This document shows, in pieces, positions 22,021 to 34,204 of a DNA stretch of 64,000 bases (position 1 is the stretch's first letter; every line of letters starts with the position of its first letter). The stretch covers positions 1,922,001 through 1,986,000 of the forward strand of contig JAHYIO010000003.1 in NCBI GenBank assembly GCA_020543525.1, written 5' to 3'. The notes under the pieces were generated by a model that searched no databases, was not told where the DNA came from, and was given only the letters and a program-made list of their open reading frames with translations. The DNA is from Coriolopsis trogii. Lineage: Eukaryota; Basidiomycota; Agaricomycetes; Polyporales; Polyporaceae. The translations under genes were made by a program, and so were the position numbers.

Positions 22021-24828
22021 TGCCCTGTTGGCCGGGGCTGCCTTCTTTTTCCTGAGGACATCGACCGGACAAGGTTCGGACCGTCTGTCTTCTGTGTGTG
22101 TATTTCTGTTCGCTGTGTCGTCATCATCCGCTGTTACTCTACATGTCGATTGTACCCATTGCATCGGACCGCGCTAGCTCATCTCTCTCTCTCGCTCTCA
22201 TTCGCTCTCGTATCGCATCGTAGCTCTCTTGGACTCGCGGCAACTTACGTATATATCGCATTTTTTCTCCTCCCCTCCTTCCTCTACATAGTCAATCAGT
22301 CGAACGTTGTGCCTGTTGCAATCGATGTATTATGTTTCGCACGTCTTACGAATATTTCTCGCATTACCGCATAGTTAGAACGCGATAGAGGTTATTACAT
22401 CACATTATCGGCTGCGCCTCGCTGAGAGGCATCACATCGGGTTACACCACCGTACTATATCATCATTCATTTTCCCGCCCACGCGCTTCCATTTGTACGT
22501 AGTCATTGTACGCCGGCGCAGCAGCCAGCAGGAGCAACAGCAGCAGATGAGCCGTTTCGCATGTTTCGCGTGTTGCGCATATTCTTGTTAGCCGCGCCAC
22601 GCGGTTTCGGTGTTCCATGCTCGTATGAGGTATGAGAGATGCCTGTCCCAAGTGATTCTCGGTCGCCTGTCAACGTCGCCGTCCGAGGGAGAGATGAGTC
22701 CGAACCCGGGAGGGTGGCGTAGACCCTGGATCGTGCGGGTCCTGAACGTCGAGTGCTGAGTGTGTTTGCTATCCACCCCGGACACGCGGTCGCGGAGAAG
22801 GGGTGCAAAAAGTACGTTCGTCCCTGGGGTCTCTGGAGCGGCTTCTGTCCACGGAAGGTGATCGTTGGAGTTTTTCTTGTTTCTTTCTCGCTGCGGCGCG
22901 AGTGGCGAAGAATGCCGGGCAGTGTGTGCGCGGGGATAGCGTCCATCGTGCTGTCTGCTGCGTGCTGCTGCAGAGAGGGAGGCCCGGTAGGTACCACAGC
23001 AGCCGGCCGCACCTGCCCGTTTGGCGGCAGATAACGGGGGCTTCGAGGGAAGAGGAGGGAAGGGCGCTGCGAAAGGCAGGTGAGGGCGCCAGATCCGACA
23101 GTTGTGGGTGCGCGGAAGGCAGATTGGACCTGATTGGGGTATATGAGAGACGTCAGCGGAAGGGAGGGTTGGGCCACCCCCCCGCGTTCGCCGAGCGGTC
23201 CCTGCTAAGGCTGGGTTTCACATGTGCGCGATATGTGCGATGAGCGTGATGCACGATGGTCATGGGGAGTGTCGGGATGAGTGGGATTGGTAGGTGGGGG
23301 TTTGACAGCCTCGCCGAGGATCATTCATCACTCGGCGCTCAGCACTCGGTGGCCAGTGGCGGGGCGGCAGCGGTGGACATTGCACGCGATCGTGTTTGCG
23401 TTGACGAGAGATGGGCAGGGGCGCATCGGCTACGCGGTGGACGCGTGGGCTGTCGCCCAAGCTCCGGGAGGGAAGCCGCCGGCAGGGTGCGCTGTTTCGA
23501 GATATTCCAAAGATAATTGCAATCTCGAGAGACGGGCTGTGAGAGCTGCTGTCACCCTCAGAAGGCTCTCCTACCGCCGACTCGGATGGGATGCGTGTGG
23601 CCCTCCGTGTTGATGGAATCTAGCCGCTCGACGTCGGCTTCAATTGACATTGCTAACTCAGGGGCTGTTTATGGCATAACCGGAAACGCACACCGTTGCC
23701 CAGGGTGGCTCAATTGTGCGATTTGTAGCGGCGGAGAGACGGTCATGTTTGGTTGACAAGTACGGGGATGCATCACCAGTCGACCTCTCTGGCCTGGAGT
23801 TCATCGGGGGACCGGGGCGGGCTGTCCGACGAACGCGGTCTGTGGGTTGTGCGGGGATACACAGTGCTGCCCGAAATGAAGTCCAAGTTCCCAGACATGC
23901 GCATGGCTAGAAAATTGCGAACAAGTCGCGAAGGGCCAAGGGCTATTCATCGCCGGAAGACGGCCCTGGGCAAAAGTCTCTGTATAGTCGGAGGCTGCGA
24001 AGACGCGTGAAGAGGAGGGGCACTCGGCATCCGCGCTATCTGGACATTGAATGGGCAGTGTAACGCACCGTCCAATCATCGTGCACTGTCGAGCCCTTGG
24101 TACCCAATGGAAGCTCTGGTGCAGCCTGTGCGAACGGAGCGCCGAGCGGATCTGCAGAGCGTACTCCTGCGGCGGTCGAGACGCGACGACAGAAAAAGAT
24201 GCGGGAGCATCACGCAGGTTTCAGGGCCATGCGTGCATCGAGGGAGGCACTGGTCCAGGAATGGCAGCTGTAGTACTTGTTCAAGACGAGCGGGGCATGA
24301 GGACCGGGCAGACGCTCGAAGAACCACGGAAGGTGGGCGACAACGTGTTCGTCGTCCGAGAAAATCGCCATATTTCGACCGGTATCCTCACACCCGGTCA
24401 GGATCTTGAGAGACCTGTGCAGAGTGTATAGCTGTGAAGAGTGGACAGAAAACTCGTGAGCATGCTGGAGCAGAGGCTGGAGCAGCAGCGGTTGGCCCTG
24501 GTTCCGAGACTTCCAGAGCTTACTGGAGCGTTACGGCACAAGCAGAGGTGGGGTGGGTCCGGTGATATTGACCAAGGTGGATGCGAGAACAAGAAGGCGT
24601 ACAGGCATAGCGGCCTGGGAGAGCCGGCTATCCAACCTGCAAGTGTCGCGGAGTGGTCGTGCATTCGAGGTTGCCGATCCTACAGGGTTAGGTTCGGCTT
24701 ACGTAAGAGGGCGCGGCGTTGGTAGGTCCGCAGCGGCCAAGCCCAATACGGCTCGGCACAAGAAGCATCGGAGCCTCTCACAGCCATGGTCGCCCCGAAG
24801 CATTCGACCTTTCTCTCATACCACCACC
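22021..24828. other. 2.8 kb without a recognisable gene
   Basis: A CT-rich 3' flank of the transcription factor (about 22170-22290) is followed by GC-rich sequence. Open frames such as 22503-23177 (-) and 24051-24431 (+) show no motif, no family resemblance and no consistent splice sites. I see no repeat, transposon or structural RNA here. An unrecognised gene or a long non-coding RNA cannot be excluded. Confidence 0.45.
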
Positions 24829-25461
24829 ATGTTCAGTAAGCAGTCGTACCTACGGCCTTTCCGATTGTCTGCTGATGAATGGATGGTCAACAGTCTGCTT
24901 GCCCATACTTTGTGAGTAACACAGCACTGCCGCACCACCGGTGCTAGAAGGTCCGTAACTCACTCCAACCTACGAAGTTGGCTGCACCACCCGCATGAAG
25001 CCAGAGGGTGACCAGACTCCGAGGATCTGTCCCAAGTGCCACAACGGTGCGTCTGTCCGTTGCCATCGGGCTAACGGCAAGCTGACAATGGTTGACCGCC
25101 CAGTCTCTACGATCCGCGTCAAGTCGCGTATGTGGTTCGACCTGTTCTTTGTTCCCCTTGTTCCCATGAACAGCAAGCATCTTTGGGTCTGCACCATCTG
25201 TCAGTGGAATGTTCCACTTCAGCAGGGGTAAGCGATTCTCCTGAACTTCTGCCCGCAATCCCCGGGCTGAACGCTGGCTGACGGTTGTTCCTGAACCCCG
25301 AATTTAACAGATGGGAGCCTGCCCTCCCTGGTCAGCCATGGCAACATGGCCCTCAGGGCGGGTGGCCAGCGTCACCGTATGCCCAAATGAGCCCGCCTCC
25401 GAACGCCGCGGCGCACGGATACGCGCCTCAGTACCCGGGCTACAACGCGAAGACAAACTGA
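24829..25461 (+). CDS. zinc-ribbon protein with hydrophobic N-terminus
   Basis: Four exons (24829-24835, 24894-24911, 24978-25227, 25311-25461) join in phase to 141 residues. The first coding exon holds only 7 bases and the second 18, together giving MFICLPILFGCTTRMKPEG. The zinc ribbon follows: ICPKCHNGASVRCHRANGK, then RMWFDLFFVPLVPMNSKHLW and VCTICQWNVPLQQG, so two CxxC knuckles flank a hydrophobic segment. The C-terminus is rich in Gly, Pro, Tyr and Gln (YAPQYPGYNAKTN). Short fungal zinc-ribbon proteins of this shape are widespread in basidiomycetes, but I know no assigned function. The hydrophobic parts suggest membrane association. Confidence 0.8.
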
Positions 25462-25669
25462 GTCTGACGCTGTATCAGATGAGCGACAACGCTCCGCTGC
25501 TTCTTCTTTGAGCTTCCCTTTCCGGACCTGTACTCGTACCGCGCATTTGCACTATATCTAGCCAGTCATTGTACATGTATGCAGCATCCCCGAATTTATT
25601 CGTCTTCCATGTCATCAAAGTCATACATAAGAAGCGAGCCCGAGATGCTATGCTCTTCGCGAAGTCTGC

Positions 25670-27476
25670 TCAATACTTCCTGCGATAACCGGGTAAAGCG
25701 AGGAGGAGGACCACGAGCACGACACCTAGAACAAAGCCGCCTGCGGTAGCGATGCCGCATATGTCCCCGCTCGTGAGGCTGGTGTTGGGTGGGGCATGCG
25801 AGCGGACCTGGGCAGGACCAGACGTGTCTGTGCCTCTATCGTGAATGAAAGCGGCGAGAGCAGCCGCAGCATCCGTCAGACCGCGGAGCCCAATCATGGG
25901 AGGTTGGGTGTCGGTCGCCGCGTGGTGCGTCACATAAACGTTCTGAAAACAAGCAGCTATATGTCAGGTACGACTGTCTGATTTGTCGCCCCCGCTAGGC
26001 GCAGCCCAAGCACACGCACCCGCAAGAATGTGTCCCCAAGGAGCCAATCAGCGGAGAAGACCTGACGGGGGTGGAGAGAAGCGTGAGCGAGACGATTGCA
26101 CGAGAGAGGCCAAAGTCAAACTCCGGAAGCGGTGCCGTGTGGTGATAGATGAAAGGGGGATGAAAGGAGGAGCCGTACCCCGTCATTGCCTTGCAGCCCG
26201 CCCAAACACCAGCTGTCGTCGACAGAACCTTGCCGCCAGCTGATGTCCGCAGGATCGAGGACGTACTCCTTTTTGGTGCTTCCTTCACCGAGCACCATAC
26301 CGACGACGACGGCCCGATTGCACAGCACTTCCCAGCCTCGTTCCGTCTGTCTCGCACCGCCGACGGATTCCCAGAATCGGGCAACATCCTTAGTGGGACC
26401 GAGAGCGAGCGTCGTCCCGGTGTCAAGGACCGCGATCGGCGCGGGGGCGCCTTTCACCTTTGACTCGGACAGCAAAAATGAGGTACCGTTGATTGTGAGC
26501 GATTGGAGAGGCAACTTCCAATAGTCGTAGAGCGAACCGCGGTACGGATAGACGGGGTGCTGGTCGAGGTCGGAAGTCGAATTGGCGTAGACGGGGTCAA
26601 GTTCCCCAATGGTGAAGGAGGAGCTGTTGTCATCCCGGCCGAGGTGGAAGGCGAACAAACGCTCCGAAGTGTTTCCAAAGGCCGAGAACAAGTTCTCTGC
26701 CAGCGTGCGGCCGGTCGTGTCGGCGATCGAGGCTTCCACGGGAAATGCGAGGCCCATAATCCCGCTATTGCCCATCCCGGCAAGACCTAATCCACCGGTT
26801 TGGTTTGCCATTGCTTCGGAAGAGGTTAGCATAGTTCCATTCTCACAAAAGGCCGCGTGCAGATGAGACTAACCAAATATTTGTGACGACACCTGGAATT
26901 CACCGACAGTGACAGTGTCAGAGCCTACAACTCCCGTCACATTGCCCATGAGGTAATTCAGATGGAAGGGTACGTCAGAAAGCGATAGGGAAGACGTCTT
27001 GTCATATTTTGGGACCCCAGAGCAGTCTTCTGCCGTGCAATCAGACGAGACGACCCACTGTGTGCGAATCAGCGCGGGGGACCCTAAACATGCCAGCCGC
27101 ATTATTGTCGGTTAGAACTCACCAAGTCGGAAGATCCCGTGTCCAGTAGAACCATGAAATCCTCTCCGCCGATACTGCATTCGATTCAGCTGTGTTTCCG
27201 TGGAGATATACAGGGGAAGGCGTACTTGATCGAGATGAGATACGCGCTGAAGAGTGAAGGTGAGGACTCCCGCTGACGTTGGAATAATCACAAAACTGTC
27301 ACTTACAACTCATTGCTATTGGACAGGGATAGGTCTCCGTGGACAAGTGCACCACCCTTCATAGGCAACTGCGAACGTGGGACCCGGGCCACGGGGATCC
27401 GTCCATGTTCTGCTAGAGTTGCGACCGTGAACCACGCCAAAGGGAGGCCATGGAGAAGACGCCTGATCCCGCTCAT
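25670..27476 (-). CDS. pepsin-like aspartic protease with C-terminal membrane anchor
   Basis: An A1-family protease. The start MSGIRRLLHGLPLAWFTVAT is a plausible signal peptide. A 21-base exon and its neighbours assemble FAYLISINIGGEDFMVLLDT, then GSSDLWVVSSDCTAEDC, the first catalytic motif DTGSS with its flap-side cysteines. The second lobe includes GNSGIMGLAFP, LFAFHLGRD and FTIGELDP. The second catalytic motif is AVLDTGTTLALGPT. The region DWLLGDTFLRNVYVTHH corresponds to the conserved LGD-x-FLR strand of pepsins. A Ser/Pro/His stretch and a hydrophobic helix (about residues GIATAGGFVLGVVLVVLLLA) end in GYRRKY, so the enzyme is probably a type I protein of the cell surface or vacuole. 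Both catalytic Asp are present. Divergent from YPT1. Confidence 0.9.
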
Positions 27477-28103
27477 CTTTGAGGAGAGGAGTGCTTTGGA
27501 TGGTCAACTACACCGATTTGCTGTCGCGCATTTAGGCTATTGAGTTCTCGAGGCTGACAAGATGGCTGGCCCTAAATTGTGCCAACGCGAATCTCAATCG
27601 AGACCGGTGAGTTTCTTGTCGTGTCATCCCTAATGTTCAAAGTCGTTAAGAAGAACAATCAAGACAGCTGCAACATAGTCCTCCGCTCGCTGACCTCTGG
27701 CAGGGAGACTTGCTCTAGAGAAACTAAAAATTGCGATGCATACTAACGTTGCTGTCGCCATTCTGAAGCGCCTACTTGCGAATCTGCCATGAAGCTTTCT
27801 ATTAATTTGCCGACACACCTAGCGATTGCGTGTCGAGCTTGGGTTATGTTCGACAAGCCCCGAAGATGACTTGGTCTGGATTGCTGCTGCTGCACGGAGG
27901 CTCGGGCGCGGGGCCGGCGCAGAGGCGGCTGTGCGGGCGGTGGGAGAGCGCAGAGGGCGTTTGCCGGGGCATGCGCCTGCCAAACACAGCGACACGCGTC
28001 ACAACCACCGCCTGGTCCCTGCCGCACTCCTCACTCTCCTCCTCCATCCACGTCTCCCGACTACTCCCCCGTCCCGCCCTCTCCTCAAGATCCCGACGCC
28101 AGC
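27477..28103. promoter_or_regulatory. divergent promoter region, aspartic protease / YPT1
   Basis: A 627-base spacer between two divergent starts. Small open frames show no coding pattern. A pyrimidine-rich stretch (about 28020-28085) immediately precedes the YPT1 start. Confidence 0.5.
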
Positions 28104-29314
28104 CATGCACACCAGCGAATACGACTACCTTTTCAAGCTCCTCCTCATCGGTGACTCCGGCGTCGGCAAGGTGAGTCGTTATTTGGACGCGCGACTCACA
28201 AAGAGCTGCTGCGGACAGCGCAGGAATAGCGTGCTGATTGCTCTTCATGCACGCTCGTATAGTCGTGCTTGCTCCTCCGGTTTGCGGATGACACCTATAC
28301 GGAAAGCTACATCTCCACCATTGGCGTCGACTTCAAGATTAGGACTATCGAGCTTGAGGGCAAGACTGTGAAGCTTCAGATCGTGCGTATCTCAATCCGT
28401 CCCACTCTCCTACTGTCTTCCCCAATGTGTCGTGCCATGTTCTTTCCCAATCCTTTATCATGTTCTTGTGCGGTGTAGCCCTGCATTTGCCAGCAGCCCC
28501 GGCGCTGTTGGATGGTGCGCCCAGGGACATTCAGCGGCTTTGTGACTTGCAACTTGTCCCAACATCGCTCTACCTGTCTTCTTTCTTGCACACGCCATAT
28601 CACCATGTCCTTTCCTTGCTGATGGCTGGGACATTCTTTCATCTCCCATGATTATAGTGGGATACCGCAGGTATGTGCCTAATCGTTTGTGATAGTTACG
28701 CGCGTCTTTGACGCTCTATACACAGGCCAAGAACGCTTCCGCACAATCACCTCTTCATACTACCGTGGTGCGCACGGCATCATCGTCGTCTACGACGTCA
28801 CCGATAACGGTAACTTGATGGAATATACTTCAAGTGTCGACTTTGCCTCATGCTTTTATCACCCACGCAGATACTTTCACGAACGTCAAGCAATGGCTCC
28901 AGGAGATTGACCGTTATGCGTCGGAGGGCGTGAACAAGCTACTGGTGGGCAACAAGTCTGACTTGACTAGCAAGAAGGTTGTGGAGTACAGCGTCGCAAA
29001 GGTACGTAAGCGCACAAGAGCCACCTTAGCTTTATGTTAATGAAATTCTGCAGGAATTCGCCGACCAGCTCGGCATTCCTTTCCTCGAGACGTCTGCAAA
29101 GAACGCAACGAACGTTGAGCAAGCCTTCTTGACCATGGCGAAGCAGATCAAGGACCGGTATGTGGCCTGGACCCTCTCTTTCTGGTTTACTCTGGGCTGA
29201 TGGCGTGCTTACGAAAGTATGGGCTCGACTACCACCGCGCCCGGCACCGGTAAATCATCAACGATTACGCCTGGCCAGACTGTCCAGCAGCAGCAAGGTG
29301 GCGGGTGCTGCTAG
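28104..29314 (+). CDS. YPT1: Rab GTPase YPT1 (Rab1)
   Basis: Small GTPase of ER-to-Golgi transport and autophagy. Spliced exons give [20 protein letters not shown] with P-loop GDSGVGKS, effector region [20 protein letters not shown]3 motif [21 protein letters not shown]4 NKSD and G5 ETSAK. The end is QQQQGGGCC, a double-Cys prenylation signal. The switch I sequence identifies Rab1/Ypt1 rather than Sec4. The WDTAG motif is split: a 13-base exon at 28658-28670 carries TGGGATACCGCAG, flanked by ATTATAG and GTATGT. The intron before it is about 270 bases, long for this genome. Divergent from the aspartic protease and convergent with cyclin L. Confidence 0.96.
28658..28670 (+). other. YPT1: 13-base internal exon of YPT1
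   Basis: TGGGATACCGCAG between TTATAG and GTATGT encodes the W-D-T-A and first base of G of the GTPase G3 motif. The protein cannot function without it, so the exon is obligatory. Confidence 0.95.
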
Positions 29315-29688
29315 ACGGCTCGCGCGTACGGTGTGGCGCTGCTGCTTGCACTCTGACAGCATGGGGACTGTTGGGCAGGTTGCAGGCGCGGTTCATTCAG
29401 GAGATGTTCTCGTTCATCGTATAATCTATGCTTACAGCCTTTGTTGTTGGACTCGTCTCATTCCTTACATGTTCCACTTGTTTCGATGACTGTCCCGGCT
29501 TGTCTTGGGTGTGGCACTCTAGTCCCTCGACCCACCCAGGTACGAGTCGTTGTAGGTTTTAAGGTACACTACCTCGGATGCAGGGGTAATGATCATGCTG
29601 TGGTGGTTTCCTAGATGTCGTTTCATATGGCGTGCAGGTGGAATTGTGGACCACTAAAGAATACGAACCCATATTCACATTCACAGTG
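29315..29688. other. convergent 3' region YPT1 / cyclin L
   Basis: A 374-base spacer between two converging genes, holding their 3' UTRs. No coding pattern seen. Confidence 0.5.
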
Positions 29689-30773
29689 CTAGCTACGAGG
29701 AATCTGAGTACTGTGTTCTTCCAACCACGCACGTACAGCTTTCTTGGACACGAGTCCGAGCACGCGGGCTCGATCCTCTGGACTACGTTCTCGATATAGT
29801 CGCATGATATACCCAGCAACGCTCCAGACGTCTTCCCAGTCAGCGTCAAACAGTTCCCACCAGCAGCTATCGGGAGACGACGGGAGCGCGATGCCCAACT
29901 GTCTGGTGGCAAGCAATATGGCTGCGCTGACGATAGTGGGGACTGCATAGAGCGCATATACGGGGGTTTGCAACCTGTAAACGAACGGGGAGCGGTCAAC
30001 GTGAACGCGAGTCCTGAACGTGAGCGTTTGTGAGATACTCGCGCGTCATTGAGGAAGCCCCATGCCCGGGAGGAGACGTCTTCGCGCTCGGTGAGGCCGA
30101 GGAGGCGAAGGTAGTTGACGAGCGTGCCGTAGGGAAGGACGACGTGGACGTTGAAGCCGAGTCGTTTGAGGATCTGCATCTCAGCGACGACCAGCGCGTC
30201 TTTGAGGTCGTAGAAGGTGTTGCCAAAGTAGGACATGGGCACGTATCTGAAGCCGGATGTCGAGCTGGAGGAGGACGAGGAAGGGCCGGGTAGGGATGTC
30301 GGGTGTTTGAGTTGGTACGCCGTGCGTTGAAGGAGGAGGTCATAGACGTTGATGAGGTCGCGCATGCGTACTGGGCACTCCTCTAGCTTCGAAGCGAGGT
30401 AGAGTGCTCCCATGCCTACATCCTGGAGGAATTGCAAGAACCCGGAGATGAGAGATGGGGTGAGTGGATCTAGAGGGATAGTACGCACCCCGATACCAAA
30501 CTGCTTCATTGAAGTCACATACCAGAACCGCTGGAATAGGATCTGCGCTGTAGCTACGGCAACCTGCTTTCTACCCTTGCCATTCTGAGGGGTGACTTCT
30601 TTGCATGAACGCGGGATGGTAACTTACTGTCGTAACAGAATACCGGCCTCATGGATTAGTTTGCAGCCATATGCTCGGAGGTCAAGTTCGAGTTCCTCGG
30701 GAATGCCATCTTCGCGCGAAGGGGTCTTCTCTATTTGTGCAAGAGATGCTAAAGGATATAATGCAGTAGACAT
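29689..30773 (-). CDS. cyclin L
   Basis: A transcription/splicing cyclin. The start MSTALYPLASLAQIEKTPSR continues EDGIPEELELDLRAYGCKLI and HEAGILLRQ, the cyclin-L type N-terminus. KQVAVATAQILFQRFWYVTS and MKQFGIG complete the first helices of the cyclin box across an intron. DVGMGALYLASKLEECPVRM and RDLINVYDLLLQR give the conserved helix 3 with the K...E pair for kinase contact. The second fold includes KDALVVAEMQILKRLGFNVH and VVLPYGTLVNYLRLLGLTE, then TPVYALYAVPTIVSAAILLA. A Ser-rich loop (SSSSSSSTSG) lies between helices. The protein stops at 29689-29691 without the long RS tail of animal cyclin L. Likely partner: a CDK11-type kinase. Confidence 0.88.
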
Positions 30774-31036
30774 GTCCGGCCAGTGGGCTCTGGTAAGATA
30801 TCGGCGGAGCTGTGTGTGGTGGTAGCCAGATTGAAAGCAAGAAAGACTCAAGGCGCGGCGCAAACACGGCACAACAGCGCGACTGACTGTCTGCGCGCCG
30901 GTCACGAACCACTTTCACAGCGACCACGACTGCAGCCACCTCTCGTCCGCTCTAACCTCTCACTTTTGATGGTGCGGGTGTGCTGCTGAAGTGGCTCCGC
31001 AGCTCACGCCTCTTGTAACAAGTGCATGACCACACC

Positions 31037-33216
31037 ATGTCGCACCTTCCACCGAAACCCGACTTCGAATACCCACCACGGTATCCTGCAGACCCAAGAC
31101 ACTACCCTAGAGGGGCTCCGGCCCCTCCTGCCTATCCTCCAGCACCCGAACGTTATCCACCACGAGAACGCTACGCGTACCCTCCAAGATCTCCGCCGAG
31201 GGCACTCCCGCCGACTGATTCTTACAGGTACGCGCCAGTGGACCCATACCGGGCGCGAGCGCCGCCGTTGCCCGCAGACTCGTATCCTGCAAGCTATTAC
31301 GATGACCGCCGATACAGGGAACGAGAGCGTGAGAGGGACAGGGACAGGCGCGAGGAAGATTACAGGAGGGATCGAGAGCGAGAGCGAGAGCGTGCTCCTC
31401 CTCGGGTGGAGGAGGACGCGCGCAGGGGATATGAGGGCGCGCGAACCGAGCGACCCGTGCGGCCTCGAGAGGATGACCGAGAGCGGTGGGCTGCATGGGA
31501 CCGTCAACGAGAGGAAGAGAGGGAACGTCACTGGGCTCGTCAGAAGGAGGATGATAGGCGGTATGGACGGGACAGGCCGCGCGAACCTATAGAGCCTGAG
31601 CGCAAATGGTTCCCGCGAAGTTCCCGCTCCCCACCACGGCGGATAGGTATGTATCGTCCAATACAGAATCCGATTGTTTACTAACTTACGTAGCTTCAGC
31701 GAAGTTATCCGACCGTCTTGAGGAAACCCCGCCTCCGAGTAGGGCACGCTCTCCGTCCATATCTAGGCCACTCGCACCCGCAACCCCGAGTCTGGCCGCC
31801 AGCCGTGCTGGCTCGCCGTATGGAGTAGAGACTTCTCGTCCCCTCCGAAGTCCCGTCCGTGCGCGAACGCCACCCGGCGAAGTCAGGTTAGGCAACCACT
31901 CCATATCAGTCTCGCGGCCTCCTGCCCGGACTCGTCGAGACCTCTCCCCTCCAGACGATCGCAGACGACCACCATCCTCTCGACGAAGTCGCACCCCCGA
32001 CCGAAGCCGACGCGAGGTGAGACGAGACCCAAGCAGGGGTAGCCGTGCGGGGCCCTCGGAATACAGAGGGCGCGACCGCCGCTCGCCCCCTCGTCGCCGG
32101 TCACGCACTCCCGCTTCGCCCCCACGCAGGAGGACTCCTCCAAGACCTGCTAGAAGGCGCACGCCGTCTCCTCCCTCTCCACCGAGCCGTTCGCGCAGTA
32201 GGTCTCCTACTAGGACACCTCCCCCGAAAAGACATGTACTGCCCCCTTTGAAATCTCCTACTCGTCCGCCTCCCCCACCTCCGCCAACCGGACCGCGGAT
32301 TCGGGCCGTTCCACAGCCAGTGCGCCCGCCTACACCAGATGCAGACGGCGATGTGCGAATGGAGGAGCCAGTGGTTGAACCTGAGTCTGTCGTTGCGAAT
32401 GAACCTGAGCCCGGAATGATTCCAGATGTCTTGCCTTCCCCCGAACATGCTCCTGATCCATCTCCTGGGTATATTCCTGTGCCTACTCCTGCGCCTGCGC
32501 CTGTCACTGCTCCTGCTCCTGCTCCTGTGAACGTTCCTGCTCCTGCCACCAACCCTACCCCTACCCCTACCCCTGCAGTCACAGCCGCACCCTCGCCTTC
32601 GCCTCGGACTCCTGTAGCACCGGCTTCACCTCCAGCCAAAAATGTGCCCGTGCCCGCCATTGCATCGCTGCCTCCCCGTCCGGAAGTTGACATTGTCAGT
32701 GAGCGCAAGCCTCTCAAGCGTCGGTCTCGGTCGCCACCCACCGGGCCCCGACACCATGCGGCGATGCCCACGAGCAAGAGCAGTCCAGCAATCCCGAACC
32801 TTCCTCCGAAGCCGGACTGGCATCGCCGCAACACTGCTCACTCCGCGCACCAGCCCGCAAAAGCAGTCGAGACAGCCCAGGAGTCGGGCGAGTTCCAGCC
32901 TGTTTTTCCGAAGTACGAGCCGAAGCCGAGCGTTACAACTGAGCTTGCGGTCGAGGTACTTTGCCATTTATCTGATTTTGCGAGATATCCTGACAGTATT
33001 CAATCACGCCTTTAGATCGCTCGTCTGCGCTCGCACCGGATGCATCTTGAGAACGAGTACGTCCACGTTGCGACGAACACACGAAAGGCACTGCACGACA
33101 TGGCGATCGCGGACCTCGAGCTTCAATACTTGGAGGGGAAGCGACTCGTCGCGGCTGCCCATCTTGAGAGGGCTCGTGACGGCAAATTTGGCATTGACTA
33201 CGTCTCCTCAACGTAG
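31037..33216 (+). CDS. Arg/Pro/Ser-rich low-complexity protein
   Basis: Three exons (31037-31646, 31694-32955, 33016-33216) give 690 residues. The N-terminus MSHLPPKPDFEYPPRYPADP is Pro/Tyr/Arg-rich. A charged region with alternating Arg and Glu/Asp (RYRERERERDRDRREEDYRR) follows. The second exon is dominated by RS, RT and SP dipeptides (SPPRRRSRTPASPPRRR) and then a Pro/Ala repeat (about 32480-32580). The phrase NLPPKPDWHRR near its end echoes the N-terminal LPPKPDF. The last exon is ordered and helical: IARLRSHRMHLENEYVHVAT, RKALHDMAIADLELQYLEG and HLERARDGKFGIDYVSST. The composition resembles splicing-factor RS domains, and the gene is divergent from cyclin L by 263 bases, but no RNA-binding fold is visible. 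Function not assigned. Confidence 0.75.
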
Positions 33217-33362
33217 GAACCTGATACGTCGGTTGGACCGCTGGCAGTTCTCCAGGCGCTACGCACTTTTTGACGATAGCACAGATAACGTATGATCACC
33301 ATCCAATATACTAGTACATACAGAGTATGCTCTGCTTATAGTGATCACCAAACAGACAGCGT

Positions 33363-33969
33363 TCAGTTCTTTGGCATTGGCGTGCACTCGATGTGCGTCC
33401 GCGCCGGATCCATCGGCAGGACACAGAAGAAGCCCTGGTCCTGTGGGTGCGTTCCGCATGGCATTCAGGCGTGTGGTGGTATGCTCATGAGAGGGCTATG
33501 TCGTACCTGCATGGCCTGGAAGAGCCGTGTCGAATGCATTTGCATCTGTCGGGTACATGTTGACGTCACCGAAGCCGTCCTCGAGTGGGCTTAAACAGAG
33601 GGACGCACCATGATACACTTCCGGCCCCTATCCTTCCCTTCTCTGCACAACTCTGATTGTGGCGCATCTCGCTCACTGTCAAACGTATACCGCGAATTGG
33701 GGTCCTCCTGAAGAGAGCAATAGGGCCGGGATTCAACATCAGCATCGGGGGTATGGAAGCGTCGGAAGTGTCCAACACCGAGGCCGAGGCACACGCACTG
33801 CGATGAAATCTTTCAACACCTTCTCTGGTGGCTGAGATTGCTGCTGCTCGGCGGTCTGGGACAGCTTTCCTTGTAGTTTCTGTGCGAGCGACATGGTTTC
33901 CTGCCAAGTTGTGATGGCGCTCGAAGGCATCGAAAGCGCCCATATGGCGGGGAACGATACTGACGTCAT
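33363..33969 (-). CDS. four-exon orphan protein, 128 residues
   Basis: Four exons (33799-33969, 33609-33707, 33507-33545, 33363-33440) all join in phase 0 with GTGCGT, GTGCGT and GTACGA donors and good acceptors (CTCTTCAG, CCGACAG, CCCACAG). The product begins MTSVSFPAIWALSMPSSAIT. It continues ETMSLAQKLQGKLSQTAEQQ, EKVLKDFIAEDPNSRYTFDS, MQMHSTRLFQAMQDQGFFCV and LPMDPARTHIECTPMPKN. I do not recognise the family. The consistent splice phases and protein-like composition argue that it is real. Its stop is 146 bases from the convergent Arg/Pro/Ser-rich gene. A 33-codon open frame upstream (ATG at 34064) ends in a TGA that overlaps the proposed ATG. It may be a uORF or point to a missed 5' exon. 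Confidence 0.55.
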
Positions 33970-34204
33970 TCCTTCCGATTCAGGCAGGATTCATAGGCTG
34001 AGAAGACGCTCATCTGCTGCTCCACATCTTGAGCGTCGCACCAGACCCATTCCCAAGAATTCATAGCATGTGAGTATCCCTACAAAATATCGTTTACTAC
34101 AACCAGTTTGACCTTCTCTCTAGCTACGTATGACGTGGTCAAACAGAGGCATAGGCAAACAAGGGTACTATCAACTTACTGACGCCTCATCTAGTGATGT
34201 GTTC

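Noticed and set aside
22503..23177. 224-codon minus-strand open frame
   Set aside because: Composition is what GC-rich non-coding DNA gives; no motif, no splice partners, no family resemblance.
31686..32834. 382-codon minus-strand open frame opposite the Arg/Pro/Ser-rich gene
   Set aside because: Gly/Arg-rich complement of a Pro/Ser/Arg-rich coding exon; no independent evidence.
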